DNA from: Alphaproteobacteria bacterium
GTDB lineage: Bacteria; Pseudomonadota; Alphaproteobacteria; Rhizobiales; Xanthobacteraceae
Assembly: GCA_005884765.1 (NCBI GenBank)
Contig: VAZV01000158.1
Coordinates: forward strand, 1-63,921
Reading direction: 5' to 3'
Length of the DNA: 63,921 nucleotides
Numbering within the stretch: the first letter of the stretch is position 1; every line of letters starts with the position of its first letter. Positions 27,120 through 35,442 of the stretch are shown piece by piece. Below the pieces are notes generated by a model that worked only from the letters and a program-made list of their open reading frames with translations, was not told the DNA's origin and did not search any database. The translations under genes and the position numbers were made by a program.

Positions 27120-27578
27120 TCACTGCATGAAGCCTTCGGCGAGGACCTTCCCGGTCGCAAGGCTCGCGGTCCCCACACCCCAGATCTGCCGCTCATTGAC
27201 CCACGCATATTCTTTGGAGGCTGTGGAGAGGCGGACATTTGCGAAGATGTCGAGCACCGGCTCGCCGGGTCGCGGCGCCGCCTGGCCGTCGCCGGACAAC
27301 GCGATCCGGTGGCCGTCATCGGTCTCGATGATCAGGTGCAGGTCGAGCTCCATGCGACCATCGGCGCGCACCCGCACATAGTCGACGCCGCGCGCACGGC
27401 CCGCGAGGCGGCCCTTGTACCGCCCACCGACCGCAAGATCGAACCGGGCGCCGTGTAGTGGAATCGCTTGCTGGCCGGCAAGGACGGCCTCCATGCTCAC
27501 GCCGTAGTCGGTGACTCCAGTAAGATCGAGTTCCATCTCGTAAATCTTCTCGCCCCTCATTGCAGTATTGCCACTCAT
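27120..27578 (-). CDS. DUF3237 domain-containing protein
   Basis: This is a 152-residue protein made of one DUF3237 domain, a beta-barrel family: YEMELDLTGVTDYGVSMEAVLAGQ, then GRYKGRLAGRARGVDYVRVRAD-like and HLIIETDDGHRIALSGDG. The family often sits near oxidoreductases but has no defined reaction. It lies upstream of the SDR and sigma factor genes on the same strand, separated from them by the DUF899 remnant. It may be the first gene of that group. Confidence 0.85.
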   Translation of the reverse strand: MSGNTAMRGEKIYEMELDLTGVTDYGVSMEAVLAGQQAIPLHGARFDLAVGGRYKGRLAGRARGVDYVRVRADGRMELDLHLIIETDDGHRIALSGDGQAAPRPGEPVLDIFANVRLSTASKEYAWVNERQIWGVGTASLATGKVLAEGFMQ

Positions 27579-28007
27579 CTTGCCTCTCCTGTCATAAGGC
27601 CGTCCTTGTGTGAATCATCATGTCGGCGGGTCACACACACGCCGACCGCTCGCAGGTGAGACCGGCATGGCAGCAAAAACTCATCGGTAACCGAAGAAAA
27701 TTCTTTGCCATGGGTCGCGTGGTGTTGCGCGTCGGCCCCGAGAGGGCCAAAGCCGATGGTCAACTCATTCTTTTTTTGCTGCGACTTCTGTCAATGAGGA
27801 ACACCCATGTTCCTCATGGTGCTTTTGCCGATCACGGTCCGAGAAATCACCGAGGCGCATGCTCGCTTCGACGGATTAAAAACGCCAAGCACCGATGAAT
27901 TTCAGTGGTTGCGCCGGTCTTACACACTGGGCACGCACGCCGATATTGCCGTGTCTTCACGATCACGACGCCAGGCGTTCAACGGGTAGCTGGAGAGCGG
28001 AAACAAA
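27579..28007. other. Non-coding interval before the HxlR gene
   Basis: I see no convincing gene here. Short open frames lack family resemblance and codon bias. The interval contains the right arm of the inverted repeat pair (27878-27924) and presumably the promoters of the divergent DUF3237 and HxlR genes. Confidence 0.5.
27878..27924. repeat. Right arm of an inverted repeat pair (about 48 bp)
   Basis: AAAAACGCC, CACCGATGAATTTC and GCGCCGGT, then TTACA, form the reverse-complement partner of 26944-26993. It lies in non-coding DNA upstream of the HxlR gene. Confidence 0.6.
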
Positions 28008-28346
28008 ATGAAAAACGGATTTGACGTGCATCTGGCTGTCACTCCCACGCTTTTTATCGGCAAATGGACGGTGAGGGTCCTTTTCTTGTTGAAGGAGCAG
28101 CCGTATCGCCATGCGCAGCTGCGGCGCCGATTGGGAGCCATCTCACAGCGGATGCTGACGCGAACACTTCGCAATCTTGAATCAACCGGGCTCATCTCCA
28201 GAGAGGTCACGCAATCAAGATCCGTAACCGTCAGCTACTCGCTGACCAAGCTGGGCCGGAGCTTTATGGTCCCCGCAAACAGCGTCTGCCGCTGGCTTGA
28301 TCGCAATCGCACGGGTCTGCGGGCGACAATCGATCTTACCAAGTAG
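28008..28346 (+). CDS. HxlR-family transcriptional regulator
   Basis: This 112-residue winged helix-turn-helix protein has the HxlR core GKWTVRVLFLLKEQPYRHAQ, ISQRMLTRTLRNLESTGLIS and VSYSLTKLGRSF. It lacks the CPV motif (Cys) often found near the N-terminus of this family, so a thiol-based sensing role is not supported. It stands between a repeat-bearing interval and the PadR gene. The target is unknown. Confidence 0.86.
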   Translation: MKNGFDVHLAVTPTLFIGKWTVRVLFLLKEQPYRHAQLRRRLGAISQRMLTRTLRNLESTGLISREVTQSRSVTVSYSLTKLGRSFMVPANSVCRWLDRNRTGLRATIDLTK

Positions 28347-28425
28347 CTGCGCGCGTCCCTGTCTCAAAGGTGCCAAAGGCGACATTATAGGGCGTTAACG
28401 GTGCAAGTCCGTCGTCGCCATTGAC

Positions 28426-28444
28426 TATATCCGTTACGGATATA
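28426..28444. promoter_or_regulatory. Putative PadR operator palindrome
   Basis: TATATCCGTTACGGATATA is a perfect 9-9 palindrome around one central base, ending 10 bases before the PadR start codon. PadR proteins usually repress their own promoter through such AT-ended palindromes. Binding is inferred from position. Confidence 0.65.
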
Positions 28445-28454
28445 TCATGCCGCT

Positions 28455-28778
28455 ATGAGCAAGTCGGAACCGAGACTGCCGCTAACACCCGCCGTGTTCC
28501 ACATCCTGCTCGCCTTGTTCGGCGAGGAGCGCCACGGCTACGACATCATGCAGCAGGTCAGGGCGGATTCGGAAGATGCGGTGAAGATGGGTCCGGGAAC
28601 GCTGTACGGCTCGCTCGACCGCATGATCGAGGTCGGCTTGGTTGCCAAGGGCAACACCCGAGACCCGCGCCGCATTTACTACAGGCTCACGGCGCTTGGC
28701 CAAGCCACGTTGCGCGCGGAAACGGAGCGGCTGTCGCGCGTGGCCCGCGTCGCGCGCCGCCAGCTCGGGACCGCATGA
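28455..28778 (+). CDS. PadR-family transcriptional regulator
   Basis: This 107-residue PadR protein is recognised by LTPAVFHILLALFGEERHGY and DIMQQV, then GPGTLYGSLDRMIEVGLVA and RRIYYRLTALGQATL. It is of the short (subfamily 2) type with one C-terminal helix. The palindrome upstream suggests autoregulation. It lies 4 bases before a broken membrane-protein gene, the usual partner of this PadR type in related genomes. Confidence 0.9.
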   Translation: MSKSEPRLPLTPAVFHILLALFGEERHGYDIMQQVRADSEDAVKMGPGTLYGSLDRMIEVGLVAKGNTRDPRRIYYRLTALGQATLRAETERLSRVARVARRQLGTA

Positions 28779-28782
28779 CGCC

Positions 28783-28947
28783 ATGACGAGCCCGGCGCGG
28801 CCAAAGCAGTCCCGATCGTTACGCCTCTACGCGCGGCTGTTGGAGCTCTACCCGCCGTCATTTCTGCAACGGCATCGCGCGGAGATGCTGCAAAACTTCG
28901 CCGACCTGGAAGACGTGGCCGAGTCGAAGGCGAAACTTGGCTGCTGA
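28783..28947 (+). pseudogene. 5' part of a frameshifted membrane-protein gene
   Basis: A 54-codon frame encodes an N-terminal motif (LRLYARLLELYPPSFLQRHRAEM) known from PadR-linked permease-like proteins, then stops. If one base is restored near 28936-28941, the frame continues as KLWLLIGKDLAMSLMSHFF into the next reading frame at 28965. IGKDL is the expected junction of this family. The two frames are therefore one gene broken by a single-base deletion (or a sequencing error). Confidence 0.7.
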
Positions 28948-28964
28948 TAGGAAAGGACCTCGCA

Positions 28965-29363
28965 ATGAGCCTTATGTCGCACTTTTTCGGGTCACGGCTT
29001 GGCCATTACGTGATCGCTGTCCTTGTTACGTGGACATTGATCTTCGCGATTGGGTATTTCTTCTACGGCCCGACGCCCGGCCGTCCGGCTTTGCATGCTT
29101 TTGCAGGCTTTCTCCCCGGGATGCTGGCCATGTACATCGCGACACGTCTCTATGGGACGCCGCCAAACAGCATTTCGCACTTTTTCAGGTCACGGTTTGA
29201 CATCTCCGTGATCGGCGTCTTTGTCGCTTGGATGTTGCTGTTCGTTGTCGGGTATTACTTCTACGACCCGACGCGTGGCCATCCGGCCTTGCAGGTTTTC
29301 GGAGGCGCGCTGCTCGGGATGCTGGCCATGTACATCGCAACACATGTCTATGGAATGCCGTAA
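28965..29363 (+). CDS. Membrane protein with internal duplication (3' part of the frameshifted gene)
   Basis: This 132-residue frame holds two near-identical units of 66 residues, each with two membrane helices: SHFFGSRLGHYVIAVL and MLAMYIATRLYGTP, then SHFFRSRFDISVIGVF and MLAMYIATHVYGMP. Four helices in total are predicted. GGAAAGGA (about 28949-28956) lies 8 bases before the ATG, so this part could still be made alone. Its natural start is probably the frame at 28783, from which it is separated by a -1 shift. Confidence 0.65.
   Translation: MSLMSHFFGSRLGHYVIAVLVTWTLIFAIGYFFYGPTPGRPALHAFAGFLPGMLAMYIATRLYGTPPNSISHFFRSRFDISVIGVFVAWMLLFVVGYYFYDPTRGHPALQVFGGALLGMLAMYIATHVYGMP
28977..29363 (+). 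repeat. 198-bp tandem duplication within a gene
   Basis: The unit beginning TCGCACTTTTTC at 28977 recurs at 29175, a period of 198 bp (66 codons). The copies have diverged at many third positions but keep blocks such as GGGATGCTGGCCATGTACAT unchanged. Confidence 0.8.
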
Positions 29364-30065
29364 AGCAGCTCGGCTTCGCTTTCGTATCCGGCCGGGGTCA
29401 GGTCGCGGGCGTGAGCGCGTCTGGGGATTATCGCATGCTGCAGCGAGAAGCGACGGAACAATCAGGGGATGTTTGTGTTGATTTGCAACTCCTATGACTC
29501 TTCCCTCCAAAACTATGTCGCCATCGTGCGGCGACGCCGGTTTTGGTCCAATCATGACTGAAACCCAGGTTCACGGTGGAGCTTGAGAAGACAAATGAGC
29601 CGCCCGGGGCAAACGCGACGCTCGCTTCTTACGGCACTCGTCACCGGAACGCGCCAGGGGCAGGGATGTCTGTTGCGGTGCAGGAAGATCAGCCTGGCGG
29701 TGATAAGCGTTGGCAAAAGGTGACTTGCTTGCCTCAGATGGGGACGGCATCGTCGCCTATTCAGTGATTTGCAGATGGGTGAAAGCAGAAGGAGGCGACA
29801 AGAACGTTCTCATATGTCCTTCACAACTCTGAATTCAGTCCCCGGGATAGCGCGCAAGTCGTGTTCGGGCCAGCTCCGCGGCGGTTTGCTGCGCTTGCGC
29901 TTGCTGTCGCCGACGGCTCGCTTATCGTAGCTGCAACATTTGTTGGAAAGGCAGGTGCTCAACAAATAGGCGATGGGGCGCGGTCGCAACGAATTCCCGT
30001 GCTCCAGACGATCGCACCAACCACCATCGGTGGGTGAAGAGAAAAAACATAGGGAGATAGCGTCC
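29364..30065. other. 702-bp interval upstream of the PQQ dehydrogenase
   Basis: No convincing gene is seen on either strand; the short frames have no family likeness. The last 130 bases should hold the promoter of the quinoprotein operon. GGGAGA (30052-30057) is its ribosome-binding site. No hairpin or repeat stands out. Confidence 0.5.
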
Positions 30066-31796
30066 ATGACTAGAAAGCAATGGCTATTATCGAGCGTTGT
30101 CGCGTTCACAACCCTTGTCTCAACCGCTGTCGTCGCCGGTCCGATCGAGAATTACAGTCCGGTGACATCGGCCCGGCTGGAGAATCCAGAGCCGGGGAAC
30201 TGGCTGATGACGCGCGGCAACTATAAGGGATGGAGCTACAGCTCACTCGATCAGATCAACACCAGCAACGTGAAGTCGCTGGTACCGGTGTGGAGCTTCT
30301 CCACGGGTGTCGATTCTGGTCACGAAGCGCCGCCAATCGTGAACAACGGAGTGATGTACATCTCGACGCCGTACAGCCAGGTGATCGCGCTGGATGCGGC
30401 CACCGGCGATCTGCTCTGGCGCTACAAGCCAAAGCTTCCCGAAGGGTTCAGCGCCCTGCACAATACCAACCGCGGCGTGGCCCTCTACGGTGACAAGGTC
30501 TATATGGCCGGACTCGATGGTGTGCTGGTCGGGCTCGACGCCAAGACCGGCAAGGTCGTTTGGAGCGCGAAGGTCGAGGATTGGAAGACAGGCTACTACA
30601 TGACCGGGGCGCCCCTGGTGGTGAAAGGCAAGATCCTGGTCGGCGTGGCGGGGGGCGAGTTCGGCGTGCGCGGCTTCGTCCAGGCATTCGATCCCGATTC
30701 CGGCAAGTCAGCGTGGAAGACCTACACGGTTCCGGCACCCGGCGAGCCGGGAAGCGACACCTGGCAGAAGCCCGACACCTGGAAGACCGGCGGAGCCTCC
30801 ACCTGGATGAATGGCAACTATGACGCCGAGTCCAACACGGTCTATTGGGGGACCGGCAACGCCTCGCCATGGTTTGGCGATCAGCGGCCCGGCGACAACC
30901 TGTACACCGCCTCCACCGTCGCGCTCGATGGCGATACCGGCAAGATGAAGGGCTATTTCCAGTACCATCAAAACGAGTCGTGGGACTGGGACGAGATGAA
31001 CGCCCCAATGCTGGTGGACTTCCATAAGGACGGTGCCACCACCAAGGGCCTGCTGAAGCCGGCGCGCAATGGCTACCTGTACTGGCTCAAGCGTAATCCG
31101 GACGGCGGAATTTCCTACATTAACGCGCAAGCCTACGTGCCGCAAAACGTCTTCAAGAGCATCGATCCGAAGACCGGGCGGCCTGAGATCGACATGGCGC
31201 ACAAGCCGGCCACCGGCAAGGCGGCCCAGTTCTGCCCCGGCCTGTGGGGCGGCAAGGACTGGCCGTATGAGGCCTATAACCCGAAAACCGCGATGGTCTA
31301 CATTCCGTCCAACGAGAACCACTGCAACAACCTGGAAGGTAAGGTCGAGGAGCGCGTTCCCGGACAATGGTGGACGGGTGTCGCCATCCCGGATCTGCAC
31401 TTCTCGGTCGATACCAAGGCGAGCTTCTATGGCGAGCTCCAGGCGTACGACGTCGACAGCGGCAAGCGGGTTTGGCGCAACCTCTATCCGGGCTCGATGA
31501 TGTGGGGCTCACTGCTTACCACCGGCGGCGGCCTGCTCTTCACGGGCGGCACCAACGACCGTGAGTTCCGCGCCTACGATGCCAAGACCGGCGAGCAGCT
31601 TTGGCACTTCAAGACCAATTCCGGGATCATCGCGCCGCCTTCGACCTACGAGGTCAATGGCGTGCAGTACGTGGCGGTGCAGTCCGGCTACGGAGTCGAC
31701 GCGGCCTTCCAGCAGGGGCTGATGAGCGAGCTGGTCGGTTGGCAGAAGGATGTGCCGCAGGGCGGCGTCGTCTGGGTCTTCGCAGTCTCCAAATGA
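30066..31796 (+). CDS. PQQ-dependent alcohol dehydrogenase (quinoprotein, lanthanide-type signature)
   Basis: This is a 576-residue periplasmic protein with a signal peptide (MTRKQWLLSSVVAFTTLVST, cleavage near VVAG). It forms an eight-bladed propeller, seen from repeated W-docking motifs such as ALDAATGDLLWRYK, GLDAKTGKVVWSAK and AYDAKTGEQLWHFK. D307 (ESWDWDEM) is the probable catalytic Asp. A second Asp two residues on (D309) is the hallmark of lanthanide-using enzymes of the XoxF/ExaF type. The adjacent Cys-Cys disulfide of classical enzymes is not seen. There is no heme domain, so an external electron acceptor is needed. It heads a three-gene operon ending with a Rieske protein. Confidence 0.9.
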   Translation: MTRKQWLLSSVVAFTTLVSTAVVAGPIENYSPVTSARLENPEPGNWLMTRGNYKGWSYSSLDQINTSNVKSLVPVWSFSTGVDSGHEAPPIVNNGVMYISTPYSQVIALDAATGDLLWRYKPKLPEGFSALHNTNRGVALYGDKVYMAGLDGVLVGLDAKTGKVVWSAKVEDWKTGYYMTGAPLVVKGKILVGVAGGEFGVRGFVQAFDPDSGKSAWKTYTVPAPGEPGSDTWQKPDTWKTGGASTWMNGNYDAESNTVYWGTGNASPWFGDQRPGDNLYTASTVALDGDTGKMKGYFQYHQNESWDWDEMNAPMLVDFHKDGATTKGLLKPARNGYLYWLKRNPDGGISYINAQAYVPQNVFKSIDPKTGRPEIDMAHKPATGKAAQFCPGLWGGKDWPYEAYNPKTAMVYIPSNENHCNNLEGKVEERVPGQWWTGVAIPDLHFSVDTKASFYGELQAYDVDSGKRVWRNLYPGSMMWGSLLTTGGGLLFTGGTNDREFRAYDAKTGEQLWHFKTNSGIIAPPSTYEVNGVQYVAVQSGYGVDAAFQQGLMSELVGWQKDVPQGGVVWVFAVSK

Positions 31797-31896
31797 ACCC
31801 ACTTTGTTCGCGACCGGCCGCCAGCAATGGCGGCCGGTTTCCCGGCCATCTGGGTTTCGTTGACTTGTCAAGCAACGTCACCCGCTAGGAATTCGA

Positions 31897-32355
31897 ATGA
31901 TGCAACATTCGCGCGCGGGATCGATGCTGGTCCGCTTCTCTGCTTTTACATTGATCGGCGCCCTGGGAACCTCTCCGGCCTCTCCGGGGTTCGAACAGGC
32001 GCAGGCCGATCAATCGCCCGCCTACGTGGTCGAGGTGCCCGACGTGTCGGCCAAGGTTGGCGAGCCGGCGGTGCTGCACGCCACGTTGCGCATTCGCGAG
32101 GGCTACCGCGTTCTCGAGAGTTACAACAATCGTGCGATCGAGCTCTCGTCGTTTGACGATGGGGTGGCGTTCGAGCGTCCCGTGGTGCGGGGCACCATTC
32201 AGGAGGGCGGGCTCGATTTCGCGATCGGCGTGCGGCCCACAAAGCCAGGCAGGCACCCGATCAATGGCTACTTCAGGGTCGGCTACATCCATGGCACCGA
32301 CGAGCTGGCAATGGTGTCGTTGCGTCTGATCGCGAATGTCAATGGTACCGAGTAA
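31897..32355 (+). CDS. Secreted protein of unknown function in the quinoprotein operon
   Basis: This is a 152-residue protein with an N-terminal hydrophobic export segment (LVRFSAFTLIGALGTSPASP). The mature part of about 115 residues looks beta-rich (YVVEVPDVSAKVGEPAVLHA, GLDFAIGVRPTKPGRHPING) and suggests an Ig-like fold. I recognise no named family and see no Cys in the mature part, hence no metal or heme site. It lies 100 bases after the PQQ dehydrogenase and 11 bases before the Rieske gene. A role in docking or stabilising one of them is possible but unproven. Confidence 0.72.
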   Translation: MMQHSRAGSMLVRFSAFTLIGALGTSPASPGFEQAQADQSPAYVVEVPDVSAKVGEPAVLHATLRIREGYRVLESYNNRAIELSSFDDGVAFERPVVRGTIQEGGLDFAIGVRPTKPGRHPINGYFRVGYIHGTDELAMVSLRLIANVNGTE

Positions 32356-32366
32356 TAGACCGAGTA

Positions 32367-32960
32367 ATGGAAGGAGCGGGCCACATGCCGGGCGATGATT
32401 GGCTGCACTGTCACTGCTACAGGCGTCGAACAATCCTCGGGCTGGCGCTTGCGCCGCTGCTGGCCCTTCCGGCCCGCGCGGCCGAGGAGGGCGAGGCTGC
32501 CAAGCCGCCGGCGCCGGACGATCGCTTCGTGTTTCTGACCGGTCCGAAGAAGGAACAGGTGGTTCGGGCCGAGGATCTTGCGCTCGGCGGCCCGCAGGTG
32601 CAGGCCTATCCGATCGCTCCGGATGGCACGGTGAGGAACGACAACCGCCTCAATCTGGTGATCCTGGCGAGGTTCGACCCCACCGCACTGACCGACGAGA
32701 CGCGGGCACGCGCCGCAGACGGGGTCGTTGCCTACTCGGCGGTCTGCACGCACCAAGGCTGCCCGGTCAACATGTGGTCGAAGGAGCGCAACGCGTTCGT
32801 CTGCTCCTGCCACGCCTCCGTCTTCGACCCCAGAAACGCCGCCGAGGTGATCGATGGGCCGGCTCCGCGTCCGCTTGCGGCGCTCGGGCTGAAGCTCAAG
32901 GACGGCGTCGTGACGGTTGCTTCGACCTTTTCGGGCCGCGTCGGCGTCACGCAGAACTGA
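32367..32960 (+). CDS. Tat-exported Rieske [2Fe-2S] protein
   Basis: This is a 197-residue protein. An RRRTILGLALAPLLALPARA segment (residues 19-38) is a Tat-type signal. The Rieske ligands are C127-T-H129-QG-C132 and C146-S-C148-H149, giving a typical high-potential cluster fold. It is unlike the bc1 Rieske protein of this window and closer in layout to small oxidase subunits of the AioB kind. Its place behind a quinoprotein dehydrogenase lacking heme makes it a candidate electron acceptor. The start may instead be the ATG at 32385. Confidence 0.87.
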   Translation: MEGAGHMPGDDWLHCHCYRRRTILGLALAPLLALPARAAEEGEAAKPPAPDDRFVFLTGPKKEQVVRAEDLALGGPQVQAYPIAPDGTVRNDNRLNLVILARFDPTALTDETRARAADGVVAYSAVCTHQGCPVNMWSKERNAFVCSCHASVFDPRNAAEVIDGPAPRPLAALGLKLKDGVVTVASTFSGRVGVTQN

Positions 32961-33053
32961 TCCACGCCTCACATTGCGACCGTCGGAGCGCCGAGCGCAG
33001 GATGAACAGGTTCATCTCGGCAATGCCGCGGTGGCGGCGGGTGACGGTGAACG

Positions 33054-33088
33054 AAAAATGCGGCGGACAATCTCCGCCGCATTTTTTT
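33054..33088. terminator. Bidirectional terminator between convergent oxidoreductase operons
   Basis: AAAAATGCGGCGGA (33054-33067) and TCCGCCGCATTTTT (33073-33086) form a perfect 14-bp stem around a 5-base loop, flanked by A and T runs. It can terminate both the Rieske operon (plus) and the molybdenum oxidoreductase operon (minus). Confidence 0.92.
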
Positions 33089-33108
33089 GAGCGAACCGAT
33101 CGCTCCGC

Positions 33109-35442
33109 TTATGCCTCGAGCTGCTTGCCGATCGGCATCGCCCGGATGCGCTTACCTGTCGCGGCAAAGATGGCGTTGGCCAATGCCGGGGCAAAGGGCG
33201 GCACACCGGGTTCGCCGACGCCGCTTGGCGGCGTGTCGGGACCAGGAGGCACGATGTGGACATTGGTCACACGGGGCGCCTCGTCAATTCGGATCACCTG
33301 GAAGTCGTCATAGTTGCGCTGCTGTACCTTGCCATCCTTGAAGGTGATCTCGCCATATTTGGCAAGGCTCATTCCCATGATCGCGGCGCCCTCGATCTGC
33401 GACTGGATTCGCTCGGGGTTCACATATGTCCCGCAGTCGATCGCGGTGTCGACCCGAGGCACCGTGAACTTGCCCTTGTCGTCCACGGCCACCTCGATAA
33501 TGGTCGCGATATAGCTGACAAAACTGCGGTGGACGGCAATCCCGAGCCCATGGCCTTTGGGCACCGACCGTCCCCATTCGCCCTTCTCAGCGACCAGCTC
33601 GACGGCCCGCCGCAACCGCGCCGTGTCGATCGGATAGCTGGCGTAGGGCTCGCCATAGTTCCAGAGACCCTTCACGGAAGAAGACAGGTCAAGGATCCGC
33701 GGGGAGCCGATCAGCTCCAACAACATTTCCTTCTGATCGCGGTTGGTGGCGTGCGCGAGCTCGCCAACCATGGACTGCACGGCGAAGGCGCGCGGGATAT
33801 TCGACACTGAGCGGAACCAGCCGATGCGGGTGTGTGCGGCCGCTTCCGGGTTCTCGCACTGGATGTTTGCGATCTCGAACGGCATGTCGACAAGTCCCAT
33901 GCCGAGTTCGAAAGGCGCCTGGTGCACCGTACCCGCCTCAAATGTCGATGCGATGCTCGGTGCAACGCTGCGGTGCCGCCAGGCGATCACCTTGCCCTTC
34001 TTGTCAAGGCCGGCCTCAATGCGTTCCACCGAAACGGTGTGAAGGAAACCGTTACGAATGTCGTCGTCCCGCGTCCATTGCACCTTGACCGGAGCACCAA
34101 GTTCCTTCGAAAGCAGGGCCGCCTCCAGCGCGTAATCGCACTTCGACTTTCGCCCGAATCCGCCGCCAAGCAGTGTGACGTTGACGGTCACGTTCTCCTC
34201 GGGAATCCCGAGCGTCTTCGCGACGTCTTCGCGGGTCCCACCCGAACTTTGCACAGGCGCCCAAATCTCGGCCTTGTCGCCTTTGACGTCGGCGACCGCG
34301 ACAGGCGTCTCCATGGCGACGTGGGCAAGGTGCGGCAGGTAATATTCACCCACGATCACCTTGTCGGCCCCCTTCAAGGCGGCATCGACGTCGCCCTCCT
34401 TGCGCACGATCAGCCCCGGCTTGCGCGCGGCTTCCTCAAGTTCGGCCCGATAGGCGACCGAGTCGTATTTGCCGTTAGGTCCGTCGTCCCAGACAACCTT
34501 CAGCGCATCGCGGCCCTTGATCGCAGCACCGGTGTTGCGAGCAATCACGGCGACCCCGCCGAGCGGCTGGAACTTGGAGGGCCACGGCCATCCCTTCACC
34601 TCAATGACCTTTTCGACGCCGGAAATCTTCATGGCCTCAGCTGCGTCGAACGACACCGGCTTGCCGCCGGTGACCGGAGGCCGCGCGATGACGGCGTACT
34701 TCATGCCGGGCAGGCGCGTGTCGGAGCCGTAATGCGCCGCGCCGGTGGTGATGTCGTGCAGGTCGACGATGCTGATCTCGCCTTTTCCGAGATAGCGAAA
34801 ATCCTTCGGGTCCTTCAGCTTCAGGCCTTCGATACTCGGCACCGGCTCCTTCGCTGCATCGGCAGCCAGATCGCCGAATCCGATGCGGCGTCCACTCGCA
34901 TTGTGGACCACTTCGTGATTGGCGGCCTTCACTTCGCTTACCGGTACGCCCCAGCGTTTCGCCGCCGCGGCTTCAAGCATCGCGCGAGCCGAGGCGCCGA
35001 TCTGGCGCATCGGCATCAGATAGTGCCGTGTGCTGCGCGATCCGTCGGTATCCTGGTTGCCGTATCTGACTTCGTCGCCATGGGCCTGCTGGACTCGGAC
35101 GCGCGACCAGTCCGCTTCCATTTCTTCGGCTACGATCAATGGCAGGCTGGTTCTGACGCCTGTTCCCATCTCGGCACGGTGTGCGACGATCGTAACCATG
35201 CCATCCGGGGCGATCGACACGAAAACACGAGGGTCGACGACGGTGCCGTGCGGCATCTCGCTCGCGCCGGTCTTGTAGGCGGCGAAAGCGGGGCGTGACA
35301 TCACGGGAGCAGCGAGCACAAGGCCGCCGGCGATGCCGAGGCCCTTCAGGATGCTGCGACGCGAAACGTTCTCGACCTTGACATTGATGAACTGTTCAAA
35401 GCCGCGGAGTTTTTTGGGGTTCGTATTGATAGTCATGGTCAC
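33109..35442 (-). CDS. Molybdenum-binding subunit of an aldehyde oxidoreductase (IorB-like)
   Basis: This is a 777-residue protein of the xanthine dehydrogenase family. A Tat motif ([19 protein letters not shown], residues 27-45) shows that it is exported. The molybdopterin domain has [20 protein letters not shown] and the C-terminal [20 protein letters not shown], with the expected catalytic Glu in GVGEPG. Members oxidise aldehydes or N-heterocycles with water as the oxygen source. It overlaps the 2Fe-2S subunit gene by 4 bases. Facing the alcohol dehydrogenase operon, an aldehyde is the most economical guess for its substrate. Confidence 0.9.
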   Translation of the reverse strand: MTMTINTNPKKLRGFEQFINVKVENVSRRSILKGLGIAGGLVLAAPVMSRPAFAAYKTGASEMPHGTVVDPRVFVSIAPDGMVTIVAHRAEMGTGVRTSLPLIVAEEMEADWSRVRVQQAHGDEVRYGNQDTDGSRSTRHYLMPMRQIGASARAMLEAAAAKRWGVPVSEVKAANHEVVHNASGRRIGFGDLAADAAKEPVPSIEGLKLKDPKDFRYLGKGEISIVDLHDITTGAAHYGSDTRLPGMKYAVIARPPVTGGKPVSFDAAEAMKISGVEKVIEVKGWPWPSKFQPLGGVAVIARNTGAAIKGRDALKVVWDDGPNGKYDSVAYRAELEEAARKPGLIVRKEGDVDAALKGADKVIVGEYYLPHLAHVAMETPVAVADVKGDKAEIWAPVQSSGGTREDVAKTLGIPEENVTVNVTLLGGGFGRKSKCDYALEAALLSKELGAPVKVQWTRDDDIRNGFLHTVSVERIEAGLDKKGKVIAWRHRSVAPSIASTFEAGTVHQAPFELGMGLVDMPFEIANIQCENPEAAAHTRIGWFRSVSNIPRAFAVQSMVGELAHATNRDQKEMLLELIGSPRILDLSSSVKGLWNYGEPYASYPIDTARLRRAVELVAEKGEWGRSVPKGHGLGIAVHRSFVSYIATIIEVAVDDKGKFTVPRVDTAIDCGTYVNPERIQSQIEGAAIMGMSLAKYGEITFKDGKVQQRNYDDFQVIRIDEAPRVTNVHIVPPGPDTPPSGVGEPGVPPFAPALANAIFAATGKRIRAMPIGKQLEA

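Noticed and set aside
21891..29363. An integrated mobile island
   Set aside because: Despite broken genes and repeats, I found no integrase, transposase, tRNA attachment site or clear composition border.
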